Positions 1-11,855 of a stretch of 64,000 bases of DNA are shown one piece after another. Origin of the DNA: Marasmius tenuissimus (Eukaryota; Basidiomycota; Agaricomycetes; Agaricales; Marasmiaceae). The notes under the pieces were generated by a model. The model was not told the DNA's origin. It saw only the letters and a list, made by a program, of their open reading frames with translations, and did no database searches. Numbering within the stretch: the stretch's first letter is position 1; the number at the start of each line of letters is the position of its first letter. A program made the translations under genes and the position numbers. The DNA lies in the NCBI GenBank assembly GCA_029532415.1, contig JAQOTA010000050.1:372001-436000 (forward strand), given 5' to 3'.

Positions 1-389
1 TTAAGGCCTTTTGTCCAGTCTTTTATACATAAGTTTCTGGTACATGTAATGAGTATTACACTAACTGAAACTACTACTAGAAGTAGGTATTCGGCCCTAA
101 AGGCGTAAAAGACATTAGTACTGTGTAAGTACTTCTACCATGAATGGTAGTATGCTTGGTGAGCATAGTCGTGTTTGCCTCATGTATTGAAGGCTCTACT
201 TATGCTATTGGATAGTGACTGTCTATAGTGTCATATATGATGAAACTAGATGTACGTAGTAAGATACGTAGACAGAGACGTAGTACTTGCATGAGGACGC
301 AAGTGTTCTAGAGACGTTAGCTCTATAAATAGTGTGACGCGTAAATAACACGTCAACAGTGTATCACTTGATATCCATCATGTTCAACA
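1..389 (-). repeat. 3' LTR of copia element (outer end cut by window edge)
   Basis: This stretch recurs almost unchanged at 8,649-9,036 (four substitutions and one 1-bp indel seen over about 389 bp). It ends in TGTTCAACA and is followed at once by a polypurine tract read on the minus strand, so it is the downstream LTR of a minus-strand element. By comparison with the complete copy about 60 bp are missing beyond position 1, so the matching target-site duplication cannot be seen. The low divergence implies a fairly recent insertion. Confidence 0.93.
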
Positions 390-400
390 CTCCCCCTCAC
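390..400 (-). other. Polypurine tract of copia element
   Basis: On the minus strand the 11 bases read GTGAGGGGGAG and touch the LTR edge at 389. Such a purine run next to the 3' LTR primes plus-strand DNA synthesis in LTR retrotransposons. Its place fixes the direction of the element as minus. Confidence 0.8.
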
Positions 401-424
401 TAAGTTCATCATGCAATTATGGAA

Positions 425-952
425 CTAGTGAAATGTTAATCCTAAAGATTGCCTGAGCAATTCGAACTTTGTTCTGCCAAGATTCTTCGTAAGAAGATCA
501 GCAGGTTGTTTAGCAGTTTCAACGAAATAGATTTGAGTCTTTCCGTGTTCCACTGCTTCCCTGATGAAGTGGTATCGATTGTCGATGTGTTTTGTTCTTT
601 TATCAGTAGCTTCATTGCTGCTGAGAAAGATAGCGCCTTGGTTGTCGCTAACACATGGAACTGATCGAATAGGGAAGTTCAATTCGTTCAATAACGACTT
701 CATCCAGCAAGCCTGACGTGTACAATCAGATAGAGCCATATACTCTGCTTCCGTGGATGATAATGCAACCGTTTTCTGTTTCTGAGAGACCCAGCAAACT
801 GGTGCATTGGCAAGCTTTATGATATATCCAGTCTGTGATCGACGATCATCTTTATCAGTTGCCCAATCAGAGTCAGCAAAGGCAAGTAGTCCTTGGTTGG
901 ATCTACCATCGTAAATCAGTTCGTACTTTGCAGTATGAACAAGGTATTTCAC
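425..952 (-). pseudogene. Copia RNase H domain
   Basis: The last open piece is a copia RNase H with all expected acidic positions: FADSDWATD, SSTEAEYMA, SDNQGAIFL and the KHIDNRYHFIRE block, followed by KQPADLLTKNL near the C-terminus. It is in frame with the RT but cut off from it by TAG at 1003-1001. Between them the frame reads YGANPNQEHLQKAL, a normal copia RT-RNase H link. The 175-residue piece has no start of its own and belongs to the polyprotein. Confidence 0.9.
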
Positions 953-1149
953 GATGTAAAGTGCCTTCTGGAGGTGTTCCTGATTAGGATTAGCTCCATA
1001 CTATGACATTTTGATTACAGCAAAGGATATGTCTGGTCTCGTTCCGAGAGCCAAGTAAAGTAATGATCCAATAACCGATTGGAATCTATGCCTAATCTCG
1101 GGATTAACCTCCCCCTGGTTTTGGGTTGGGTTATAGCCTTCTGGCAAAG

Positions 1150-1903
1150 GCGTATATGCCGTCTTGGCGTTCAGAACTCCGAATTTACGAATTATCTTTT
1201 CAAGATAGTCTCGCTGATCAAGGATCAGTCTGCGATTCTTCCGATCTCGAGTAATTCGCATTCGCAGAAATTCTGTTGGCTCGCCTAGATCTCGGCATTC
1301 CCAGATTTTCATGAATTCGCTTTTTAGTCTGTTGACAAGGTTGCGATCAGGACCCATAAATAAAGCATTGTCAACATAGACGACGGCAATGACCATATTG
1401 CCATTCTTGTTGAAGACATATACGCCAGCATCGGATAAGCATTGTTTGAATCCCAGACATTTCATGGATTCAGTACATTGACGCCACCAGGCACGAGAAG
1501 CCTGTTTTAATCCGTATAATGCTTTGCGTAACCTCCAAACCTTGCTGGAGTCCGTAACGAAGCCTTCAGGTTGTTCCATGTAAATCTCCTCATCTAAGGC
1601 ACCATAAAGAAATGCTGTTTTAACATCTAGCACAGAGATCTCCCAATCTTCAAGTGCTGCTAGTGCCAATAGAAGTCGTACGGTTTCAAATCGTACTACA
1701 GGAGAGAACAACTCGTTATAGTCTATCCCTTGTTTCTGCGGAAATCCTTTCGCAACAAGCCTTGCCTTCTTACAGCCATCAGACTTGATGTCAAATACCC
1801 AGCGGGATTTCACCGCTTTTCGGCCTTTGGGTAGTGTGACCACATCAAAGACGTTTCTATCTTTGAGTGATTGTAATTCCAGTCTGCATGCTGCTTCCCA
1901 AGA
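1150..1903 (-). pseudogene. Copia reverse transcriptase, active site YVDD changed to YVDN
   Basis: This is a standard copia RT (RVT_2 type). In order it shows KSRWVFDIK, ARLVAKGFPQ, the motif A region SVLDVKTAFLYG, YGLKQASRAWW, and then YVDN where YVDD is expected. The Asn codon is AAT at 1369-1367. The expected codon pair GAC GAT contains a CpG, and the observed GAC AAT is what antisense C-to-T deamination of that CpG would give. The second metal-binding Asp of the palm is thus lost, so the enzyme should be inactive even if the stops were read through. RNase H lies downstream after the stop at 1003. Confidence 0.88.
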
Positions 1904-2699
1904 TGGCCGTTCATCTTTAGGACGCTTCTGGACTTGTTTGTATGTCCATTCACAAACGTTATCATAACTACTGGCTTGAAAACCATATAGTTGATAACCG
2001 TTATTCAGCAAGTAAACCAAGTAATTTTCTCCCCCTTGCTGAGCAAGGTCGCTCATATCGTCATCCGTGTCCATAGGAGCGGCTGGATCAGGAACCTTAT
2101 TTGGTATTGTTTCAGGTTCATTTGTTGGATTAATCTGACTTTGCCAGCGTGCTTCAGATTCGATATTGCGTTCGATTTCAACAGGATGTCGATTTCCGTA
2201 AATATTAAACGGACAGTTGGGAGTTACTCTATTTCTTGGAGGGTTTCTTCTGACAGCTGCTGGTGGAGGAGCTCGTAAGTTCTCCCACTCATCATAGTCA
2301 GCTTGGCGAAATCCAAATGGATTTGTCCATCCAGAAGAACCAGCAGACCGTGGATCCGGTCCATACTGATTAGGATTGTGATCGGAGCCTTTCGGTGATC
2401 CGAATCCATCAGTATTTGGATGATTATCGTTGTGCACATCATCGCTTTTATCATCCGGGATAGGATCCAAGGGAGGATCTCCCCCAGGCTGATGATCGTC
2501 ATCATCTGATCCTGGTGGAGGTGGAGGATTGAAGAAATCATCATTATTGTGATGATCTTCGTGGCCATCATATGGGTACGTTGGAAAGGGTATAGACCGG
2601 ACAGGTTTGTCGGTTTTATCAAACTCTATGGATCCGGGCACTTCTTTCTGACATTTAGGAAACCAGTTCTCATCGAAAACTGCTTGTGGAGTAATGTAT

Positions 2700-4813
2700 A
2701 CAGAATTGTTGGTTGTTCGAAAGAATCGATAAGCTTTTGATCCGCTCTCATAACCAATGAAGATCATTGCTTCGGAGTGTGGAGCAAGCTTATTTTTACG
2801 TTTCGGTATGTATGCATATGCACCACATCCGAACGTCCTGAAGTATGAAACATCAGGCTTCTTATTCTCAAACAACTCAACTGGAGTTCTGTATTTCCTC
2901 GAACGAATAGGAGTTCTATTGTAGATATGGACGGCTGTGAGAATTGCAAATTCCCACCAGTTTTCAGGCGCACAAGCCTGAAAGCGCATGGCTTCAGATT
3001 TTTCTCGTAGTGTACGATTAAATCTTTCTGCTCATCCATTCTGTTCATGCACGTTGGGAGAACCTCTTTGTGGAAAAATTCCTAGAGAGTTATACCAGTC
3101 CCATTGTTCATTTGAAAAGAATTCTCCCCCTCGATCGAAATGCACACTTTTGACCTTTTTATTAGTCTGGCGCTCTACAAGAGCTAGTCAATTGCGCAAT
3201 TTCTGATCTGTATCGCTCTTTTTACGAATTGGATATACCCATCCGTATGATGTTGCATCATCGAATAAGGTTAATACATATTCGTTTTGATAGTAAGAGC
3301 GAGTTGGATATTCTATCAAATCACCGTGCACAAGCTCAAGAGGCTCCTTAGCTCGTTTAGAGGATAAAGGGTACGATTTAGCAACCATTTTGCCTTTGGC
3401 ACAGCCACGGCATGGTTTCGTTTCTCCCTTCGAAGTAACCAACTTCGTTGAAAGCCCTTTAACATTATCCATTAATTTTCCTAAGACTCTGGGATCACAG
3501 TGTCCCATACGTCTGTGCCATAATTCAGAAGTATTGAAAGATACAACAGATGTGAAGGAAGTTTCTCCCACAAGAACCTTCGCGTTCATCCATCGTAAAG
3601 GATCATCTTTATGGCTTGGGTAAAAGCTCATTAAAAGAGAATCATCTTTCTTGCTCCGGATCAAAGTCTCTGGAGAGTCCAGTATAGTATAGTAACCTAT
3701 ACTTCGGAACTTCCCACTAGAGATTAAACAATGTGGGCTGTCGGGATTATACATCACTGGGTATAACTTAGTGACTTGCGTCACTCCTGCGCTATTGGTG
3801 TGTCGGATGAGGACAGTACCATAGCCTACTATTTGCACATTTGCTTTATCACCCGCTGATGTAGTAAGACCTATTGGCATTTCCAAAGTCTGATAGTCTG
3901 AGAAATCCGTTTTATACGGAGTCATATGCGCTGATGCCCCACTATCAAGTAGCCAGGCATTTTGCGTATTTCTCACTTCACAATCACTCGAAAATGCAGC
4001 AGAAAACGACTTATATTTTGTCGTTGCATATACAGAAGAAATACTACATTTCCTTGGTACTGAGTTCCTTAGGATATGATAGTTCTGCATCGAGGATTTA
4101 GTGAAAGTTTGACTATTAGAACTTTGAAAAACTTGCCAGTCTCCACGATCATTGCTTTCAGCCCAATCGTTATCAACTCCTTCAAGGCCATCTCCATAGT
4201 CACTATCATCAAAGTACCGTTCATGCCATTGAAGCGGTTCTTGATTCTGACTTTGGAATCCTTGGCGAACAAGAAGCTCTCGACGCTCCCTTGTTCTGAG
4301 TTCTTCTTGATAACATTGATTAGCGGCATCTTCAACAGCTATCCAAGCTTCCAATTGGCGTTTATAGTTCTGCCATTGAACGAATCTCGTGGCTTGATAT
4401 GGCTGATTGTTATTAACAACCATAGTGATATTGCCAATACTTGTGCCATTAGCAACGTGTAAGGGCATTCCATTGGTCCTTTCTCCAATTACTGCAGGTT
4501 CGTAATTCTCGAATTGAGAGTTTCGGGGATCACTTGAAGATGTAACCCAGGGGTCAACCTCAGATTGTTCATCTACCAGACTAAGCCTTTCCAGTTGATC
4601 TGGTGGAGCAGTGGTTGGACGAGAAGGTACTTCAATGTAATCATCCTCTAAGGATTGTATGCCATAAAAAGATTCGGGAGAGCTTGGAGGTGTGTGGACG
4701 ACTTGGTCCTGCCATTGTTGTACTCGAGGTGGTGTAGTTGCGGGACGGTTTATGTATGCATGGGTAGGAAGGACTGGAGGTTGGGAACGATTCATTTCCT
4801 CAGCTAATTCCAT
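2700..4813 (-). pseudogene. Copia protease and integrase region
   Basis: The protease is marked by LLDSGASAHMT with its catalytic Asp at 3946-3944. The GAG-pre-integrase zinc site follows: two His near 3517-3500 (LWHRRMGH) and two Cys near 3410-3401 (CRGC). The integrase core has its first Asp in HGDLIEY (about 3322), its second in VHFDRGGEF (3136-3134) and its Glu in AERFN (3028-3026). Two premature TGA codons interrupt the core, one at 3190-3188 between the first and second Asp, the other at 3034-3032 only two codons before the catalytic Glu. All catalytic residues are still present; only the stops disable the integrase. A proline- and Asp-rich linker follows toward the RT. Confidence 0.88.
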
Positions 4814-6064
4814 GAAATCTCCAGGGTATATTCTTGGTCATTCACTGAAGCGACCACCCTTGAGTTCTCTTCGAGGAATATCAGCCTGAGTCATGGGAAC
4901 AGACATTCTAATGTTGTTCATCCATTTGTACAAGTGCGTGTGCCAGTTACGAACATCTGGAAGACTAATATGAGGGATGTAGCGAACCCAGCGCCTATTA
5001 AACCCTGGTTGTCTCCATTGAGATGTTCTAAATTGACTCGCTCTTATATCTGTCGTTCCGAACAACCATTTTCCTTCAAGACCAAGTTTGACTAACGAAT
5101 GCCAGAAGATAGGATTCAACACTTGTACAGGAAGTGTGACATTCTTCTTGTTGACTCGGAAAGCTTCATCCACCGACGTTGAACGAGGGTTTTTCACTCG
5201 TTGAACAAATTCTTCAACGGTGCTGATCCAATTTTTGTTATTGATTTCAGCTATAACCGTCGATAGGTGTTGAAGGTTCCAGGTTTGGTATCCGTATTCA
5301 AACGTGAACTTGTTATCTTCTACTGTTTCCACATGTAATATCCTTTGTTGTATGCGTAATTCATGAAGAGCTTGACGAGGTGTCATATTATGCACTGCAT
5401 CTCTTCTGATAGCATACATAACGACATATTTTTTGGTCCTGATCAGAATCCAGATCCAAAATTTATGGTCTGATGAGTTGCGTATTAGTTTGCAACGCAT
5501 TCTGATCATGGATTCCTTCAATGCTATGTCGTTAATCGTCTGATTTCCGAAGTCTCGGAATATTTCGACGACAGGAAGTGGGAGTTTAATCCCATTTATT
5601 ACATGTGGTCTAGTATTCCTAAGGTTAACTCGTCGCATCAAGTTGTCATGTTGTTCTTTGTATTCTTGTAAGAATCACCATTCAACTTTTCTATTGATGA
5701 GAGGTGGCTTTGTGATGTCATCTCCATCTTGAGAATAGTTTTCTGGTCTGAACAAATGAACAAGATCGACGTGGTTCCTAGGAAACATAGAATCTGCCCA
5801 TGGTTCATAATCGTCAGGAGGTGTTGAGATTGTTACACACATGTCTTCTTGTGTGGGTGGTGCCATTTCGAGATTCTCACCTTGGTCAACTTCGTCCGCA
5901 GGCGAAGTATGATTAGGTGTTGCCTCTCGTCGTGGCATTGTGAAGATAATTTCTTCATTACTATGTGTGCCATAAGAGTGTTCAGAACATGTATGACTAT
6001 CATTTGATGAATGATCAGATGAAGAGTCACTATCAGGTTCTGTTGGAGTATCAGAGATGTACAC

Positions 6065-7507
6065 CTAAGGTGGTATCTCATCTCCATCGCTGTCTGTGTT
6101 CGAAATGGAAGTAGTAGCTGAAGCAATAGCTTCTTCTACTTGTCGAACCTGTTCTTCTAGTTGAACAGTTCGTCTATTGTTCCATTCTTGAACAGAAATG
6201 TGTCGTTCAGGGCGACCTTCTCTGCTAGCAGCAATTCTCTCTTCTAGGCGTGCTTGTTGAAGATCATACGTGTTTTGGAATGGGTTTGGTGCAGATGTGC
6301 TACCAGTGGGGTAGTGGTAGGACATATGAACGTTTACTGGCCCGGTCATTTCTCGTTCAAAAACTGAGCTAATTTGCTCGTTTACTGCATTAATTTGATT
6401 CTGGTATTCAGAAGGTTTCTCAGAAGGTTCAAGTACCGCAGTGTGCGATTGTTGTCCCCCTTTTTGAGTATCCTTCTTCTTTCCTTTGCCTTTACCTTTG
6501 CCCTTTCCTCCTTTCTTCTTCCCTTTCTTGGGAGAAGATCCACCTTGGTTCTGATTGTTCTGGTTCTGGTTGTTTTTATTATTGTTCTTCTTTTGATTCA
6601 CAGAAGTACCAGAACGAGACTGATCAGACCATTTGGGAGGAGAGTTAAATCTATTAACACCAGAAATCTTGGCGTTATGGGCAGTGTAGGCAGCAGGACC
6701 AGAATGAATCCCATTCCTCCTATTCCATTCATTCGTAATTGCAGCAATCAAATTGGTAGGTTTTAGTTCTTCCTTCTTCATACGGGATACTTGCTGCTTA
6801 AAGAGCTGCCAGCGCTTTTCATTAAGCTTAGCTGTGATCATAAGGCACAGCAAGTCGTCCGAAATATCTACTCCATGATCCTTAAGTTGGTCCCAAACAG
6901 TCAACATGTAACTGATTCCCGGGACTGGATTAAGGTGTTCAGGGAGTTGGACATTATGCAAGTCCGTATATAGATTCATCATCTTTGAAGAAGATTGAAC
7001 TCCAAACGTAGATTTGAAATTAGATATGGTCATGATTACCGAAGTTTTATCAACATGCGCGTCATGAGCACGACGAGTTCGCATTTTGATAATACCAATT
7101 ACTTTGTTACGCTGAGAAGTCCACTCGGTTAGAGCGGTAAATTCTCCTGAAGTAGCAGGAGAAGATTGTTCAGGCATTACTTCATCCAAGACTTGAGGTA
7201 TGCCTTGGGTATAGAGGTAACCCTCAAGTAATCGGTACCATTCTTCGAAATTCGAACCATCATCTAGCAAAATTGGAATGATACTGATTCCTCCTGACTC
7301 AGCAGGAAAGTTGCTGTCCGCAACCTGAGAGTACAACGGTTCTGTATTGTAAACTTCTACAGAATTTTCTACTTCTGTTCCTAGAGTATATCCTGGCGTA
7401 TTTCGAACAAACGTCGTTGGGGGATTACTTGGGGAATGAGAAGCAGACCTAGATCCAGATTGAGACATATTGAGGTCTGCCAAAAGTCCCGTGAGCATAC
7501 TCTTCAA
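6065..7507 (-). pseudogene. Copia Gag-like region
   Basis: The first 480 codons give a capsid-type protein. It has a typical copia Gag start (residues about 85-250, with EWYRLLEGYL and later LMITAKLNEKRW), then a hydrophilic tail. I see no CCHC zinc knuckle. Instead residues about 315-350 form a very basic Lys/Gly run (KKGKKKGGKGKGK) that could bind RNA in its place. A coiled-coil-like Glu/Arg segment (RLEERIAASREGR, then QLEEQVRQVEEA) lies near the end. The frame closes with TAG and continues in the same frame as the linker at 6064-4838, which I do not recognise. The family call rests on context more than on motifs. Confidence 0.7.
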
Positions 7508-8588
7508 ATATAGAAGGGTGGAGCCAAGAGAGTGTCAATCGACGAAGGCTTCTAAGAAGCACCCATAAATAAATAGGGTTCGATGCACACCGAGAAATGC
7601 TCCAAAGGTCTAGGACTTTAAACAGGCTGTATGCGTCAAGCAGATCATGGGGTGTACCGCATGCAGGTAGTGCAGGGGAGTTAATCTGGTTACAAAGCCC
7701 TGCCCAATTGCTAGGGTCTTACAACGTTCCCAGTGTATATCGGTGTCTGGTGTCCCATCGTGCTATCTGGTCTCAATCCCAGACTAGCAAAAGTATGAGT
7801 GATCAGCTCATACTGTCCGAATGACCCATAGAAAGTTATTATTAAACCTAGTCATCCATATGAATTGAGTTCATGCACCCTCTGCCTTAGACATGTCGGT
7901 GTCCAGAAAGCAATCATAGGTGAGTTAGAGTTTAACAATAGCGTAGAAGAGAGGGGTCATTGGAAGGGGAATCCCTGTACATACTAAAATGGCCATGTGA
8001 TACCGTAAAATTGTATGGTATCAAAACCTAGTTGTAAGGAGATCAAATCTCCCAGCATGTATGTCATGCCCGGTCTTTCGACCGTCAGGAATCATGGCGA
8101 GTTGGTTTATAAGCACAACCCCATAGACCCCTAAACGATGCCTCATGGTGAGGATCATCGCCAACCATTGGTTTTCATCGGCATTAGGCAGTGATAATCT
8201 AAGATCAAAGCCCAATCCGGGTTATCAGCAGGGAGACAGAGCCGCATACGCGGATAGGTCTATGCCGAAGAAGATGAAGCCAAGACAGTATATACATGCG
8301 TTCGTGCAACATGCAACAGTACAGGGACATAGTGGATAGGTGTAAAGGGAACTAACAACCCTTGACCTTGACACCAGACAATGACAAGCCCGACATTGCT
8401 AGAGACTTCCATAACCCATGTAGGTTACAGGTCGTCCGCTAGGATGGTGGCGACACACGGGAGCTAGGCTACTCCGATCATAACATCGACCTGACCACCG
8501 CTTGCGGGGCCCATAACCTGATGAGCCAGCATAGTTAAAGTGCACAGTGGGTATAATGAAGTAAACCTCACATGGGTAATACACAGAG
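7508..8588 (-). other. Copia 5' leader
   Basis: About 1.08 kb separate the 5' LTR from the gag ATG. This is long for a copia leader. It holds only short chance ORFs and I recognise no protein in it. The primer-binding site should lie just left of 8589. I could not match it to a tRNA end. A short AACCTCACAT block at about 8,566-8,577 recurs at 9,052-9,062 beside the next LTR, which suggests a conserved leader element. Confidence 0.6.
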
Positions 8589-9036
8589 TGTTCTTGTAGT
8601 CTTGAGATGCTTGAGAAGAGGTGATAATCGAGTAGATTGTCCTAAGGCTTAAGGCCTTTTGTCCAGTCTTTTATACATAAGTTTCTGGTACATGTAATGA
8701 GTATTACACTAACTGAAACTACTACTAGAAGTAGGTATTCGGCCCTAAAGGCGTAAAAGACATTAGTACTGTGTAAGTACTTCTACCATGAATGGTAGTA
8801 TGCTTGGTGAGCATAGTCGTGTTTGCCTCATGTATTGAAGGCTCTACTTATGCTATTGGATAGTGACTGTCTATAGTGTCATATATGATGAAACTAGATG
8901 TACGTAGTAAGATACGTAGACAGAGACGTAGTACTTGCATGAGGACGCAAGTGTTCTAGAGGCGTAGCTCTATAAATAGTGTGACGCGTAAACAACACGT
9001 CAACAATGTATCACATGATATCCATCATGTTCAACA
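8589..9036 (-). repeat. 5' LTR of copia element (complete, 448 bp)
   Basis: This complete LTR starts TGTTCTTG and ends TTCAACA. From 8,649 on it matches window positions 1-389. The base run after it is GTGAG, which would be one half of a 5-bp target duplication; the other half is outside the window. It holds several repeats of ACGTAG/GTACTT type in its middle. Confidence 0.92.
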
Positions 9037-9083
9037 GTGAGATGGAACTAAAACCTCACATATTGACTATAAGAGAATTCTTG

Positions 9084-9534
9084 TGTTCTTGTAGATGCTT
9101 GCTAGAGGTGATAATCAGGTAGATTGTTTTAAAGCTTTGAGACGCAAAGTCTCCAGCTTTTATACAAGAGTCCTTGTCTATCTATGAGTCATAGAACATA
9201 GGTAAGTGAGAATATAGCATATGGTACATATTGCATATCAGTAAGCATAAGTGCTCAAAGAGCAGAGTGAGTAAGTAGGCATCATCATACTAGCTTTCTA
9301 TGTAAGTAATCTAGAGAGAAAACTCAGTTAGCTTTGAACCCTATTGGGTGCAAAGCTGAACCTTGTTATAAACCATAGAGATAAGGTGTGAGTACTGACT
9401 AACTACATAGTCTGTCTGAGTAAGTACAGGATCTTTCATATGAGTGCATGTGTTATAGTGAAAGAGTCTATAAATGATAGATATGTAAACAACACGTCAA
9501 TAAAGTGTATCACATGGTAACCACATGTCCAACA
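9084..9534 (-). repeat. Solo (or orphan) LTR of a related copia family
   Basis: A 451-bp unit starts TGTTCTTGTAGATGCTTG and ends ACATGTCCAACA. Its two ends closely resemble the neighbouring copia LTR (shared start, shared GGTGATAATC block, shared AACACGTCAA block near the end) but its middle differs. No internal coding region is attached. The 47 bp between it and the first LTR contain the AACCTCACAT block seen in the first element's leader, so it may be the 5' LTR of an older element replaced by the younger one. To the right it abuts sequence homologous to a DUF6533 gene. No clear target duplication was found. Confidence 0.75.
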
Positions 9535-9830
9535 GTTTCTTGAGCATAGATCACTTGATCAGACTGGATGGGCATATTTACAAGAACAATAGATCTGCAG
9601 GATTCTATTGAGGGCCCTGGTAAATGCTAGTCAGGTGAGTTGTGATCAGTCTCATGCCACAATGGTGGGGTTATGACACTCAAAATCACATCTGTGTTGA
9701 CCACAAAAACCACTGAATGGAGCAAAATATCAGTCTCACTGCTGATCACTCTAGGATGACATCAAGTACTGTGAGCTTAAAAAAAAATAAGATATAACAA
9801 ATTATCCCTGGAGAGACAGGACAGTATCAC
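9535..9830 (-). pseudogene. Relic of a DUF6533 gene, split by LTR
   Basis: From TTTCTTGAGCATAGATCA onward this DNA aligns by eye with 52,690-52,960 inside the DUF6533 gene of the second genic block. Shared stretches include CTCATGCCACAATG versus CTCGTGCCACAATG, a CAAAATCACA block, ACCACTG(A/G)A(T/C)GGAG and AAATTATCCCT. The copy is CpG-poor and has no usable reading frame. The LTR at 9,084-9,534 sits exactly where the homology begins, so the insertion probably cut this relic. Confidence 0.65.
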
Positions 9831-11452
9831 AGGGCACCAAGCAGAAATTCACAGCCATGAAATTGGATTTGGGAACTATAAAGATTAACTGGGCCTGGTA
9901 AATCAAATCTTTCCCATCCAGTAAAGGTACACCTCAACAAAGGAAGAGGCTGAGGTTTTGCAATTGCTAACTTCATGAATTCATGAAGGTGTAACAACCA
10001 CTTTTTCTGATGGCCAGAAATCCAGTCCTGGCAGGTTAATTAAGGGTTGTCAGGATGTAAGAACACCAAAAAGAAGCCAAAGCCTTGGGTTCCTTGACTG
10101 GGTTGGCAGAATCTTGGGTTCAAGCTCAGGACCACCTGAACAAGAGCACAGAAATGGGGGGTTTGGGAAAGATATCTGCAAGCTCCCGCATGCAAATTAG
10201 GAATGAGAGAACCAACACAAGCTCCCACAAGTGAGGTTTAGGGAATGAGAGGGCCCTTTGGGTTGTGCAGGCAGTGGCATATCAATAAAGGCACTATCCA
10301 GTGGCCTGAATTGATAAGTACACCTGTCAGGATGTGATGTGCTATTCACAGAGACAGTTAGTATGCCACAGACTTAAAGAATACTCAGCTAATAAGCTTT
10401 GATAGACATTTGACTGGATAAAGGACAATACAACTGAACTACAGTATATGAAGGTACTAGATGTACTTTATATACTAGTTCAGTATAGAGTTCAGAGAGA
10501 CTAGAAAAGGTAATTTACAGAGTAGGAATATGAGTCAGAGTGAGTCAGAAAATGTTGGAGTCATCCTGGGGCCTTTAGAGCACAGTCACCAGTAGTTCTG
10601 AGTCAAGGGAATTGATTCTGAGAAGGTCCTGAAATATTGGTGAGGGTCCCAGGGTGAGCTGTGGGATCCTGGTAAAGGTCTGTGGGGTCCCAAGACAACA
10701 CGAGGAATGCCCAACAGGCTTGCCATATGGTGTGAATGTGATCACAGGACCTAGATAGTGTGATCTGGGGTCCCGGGGAATGTTGGAAAAGGGAGAAATA
10801 ATGGAATAGGTGCTGATGGGTGCTGTGTATAGCCCAAAATAGGTAGAATGGATGAACAGAGTGTGGGAAGGTTTGGAATATGAATGGTGAAAGGGTACTG
10901 AGGGGTAGGTTTTGGGCGGAAAAGATAGGGGTCCCATAGGTGTAGAATGCAGACACGTTACAGAAGGCGTATCTTACAGATAGTGTTCCCAGTGGTCAGT
11001 CCAAAACCGCAGCTCAAATGGTTCGGAACCAGACTGGAGCAAACCACTCAGGAAAACAGCTCACTTGGTAACCAGTGTATCAGAGCAGCTTGGAACTGGT
11101 TCCAGAACTGGTTCAATTGGTTGGAGCCACTCTCAAGTAAGGTACTTATTTATTCCAATGATGGCATCCCTTCCAACCTTCTGAACCACAAAAAATTATA
11201 ATATAATAGATCCAGGTCCCTATACAACACAGTAACCCACAAAATACATTCCATTTCATGTTATACATCAACATTTGGGGTGTATACACCTCAGTCTTGG
11301 CATGGGAAAGTGCACCCACTGGTGAGCTGTCATATGCAGGTACAGTTTATTAGTGTGGGTGTGAGTTCTAACACACCCCCAATGCCAGATACTTGATTAA
11401 TTAGTATTAATAATGGATTTTCTGCACTCTAGGATGGATTTAGAAGACTATT
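9831..11452. other. No gene recognised; CpG-poor decayed DNA
   Basis: I see only short chance ORFs here. The longest are two overlapping minus-strand frames at 10,575-10,956, about 120 residues, rich in Pro/Ser/His and without a known motif. TGTCAGGATGT occurs at about 10,048 and about 10,327, which may be pieces of a dispersed repeat. The sequence is strongly depleted in CpG, as expected for old repeats. Confidence 0.5.
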
Positions 11453-11855
11453 TCTGGGGGGGGGATTGGCCAGCACGAGCTGTAGTTCAACACCAGCAAA
11501 ACCAGGCTTACCTGCCCAGCGACTGATGAGCCCCGTCAGATGGGTTGAGAGGACGTCAGTCTAGACTAGGCTGATCATCTCCTGAAGATGATCTATGTTT
11601 CTAATGGATCATCGGAATACTTATAGTAACTTGTAATACATGTAAGTCTGGCGGCAGATGATAGGTTATTACCAGTATGAAATGATATGACCAGGATCTG
11701 AAAAGATGTAAAAGACTGACTGCGGTAGTCAGACTGACTGTTATGGTCAGACGCCACCAGAGTGACAGGTGTTATAAGGAGTCAGCCTAGCACGTACTGT
11801 TCACTCAATCCAATACTTACGACTCACAAGCTGCATTCTTCAGTCCGACAACACC
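11453..11855 (+). repeat. Possible LTR with adjoining G-run
   Basis: A run of nine G at 11,456-11,464 resembles a polypurine tract. It is followed by TGGCCAGCACGAG, which could open an LTR, a TTATAAGG box near 11,773 and an end near CAACACCA at about 11,855. No second copy and no target duplication were found in the window, so the call is tentative. Confidence 0.3.

Larger units (their letters stand above)
425..7507 (-). pseudogene. Copia gag-pol polyprotein, one frame with six premature stops
   Basis: A single reading frame of 2361 codons runs from ATG at 7507 to TAG at 427-425. It encodes gag, protease, integrase, reverse transcriptase and RNase H in Ty1/copia order (integrase before RT). 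Six in-frame stops break it: TAG 6067-6065, TGA 5677-5675, TGA 4840-4838, TGA 3190-3188, TGA 3034-3032 and TAG 1003-1001. No frameshift occurs, since all open pieces share one frame. Each stop is one C-to-T step from a sense codon (CGA to TGA four times, CAG to TAG twice), which suggests cytosine deamination rather than designed readthrough. The RT active site is also mutated (see RT entry). The copy is therefore non-autonomous, but was intact recently. Programmed readthrough of the first TAG, between gag and pol, cannot be excluded. Confidence 0.9.

Noticed and set aside
6065..6067. TAG between gag and pol as programmed readthrough
   Set aside because: Five more stops of the same C-to-T type follow in the same frame, so mutation is the simpler reading, though not proven.
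10575..10956. Two overlapping ORFs of about 120 residues
   Set aside because: Low-complexity Pro/Ser/His composition in CpG-poor DNA, no motif, no start context; likely chance.
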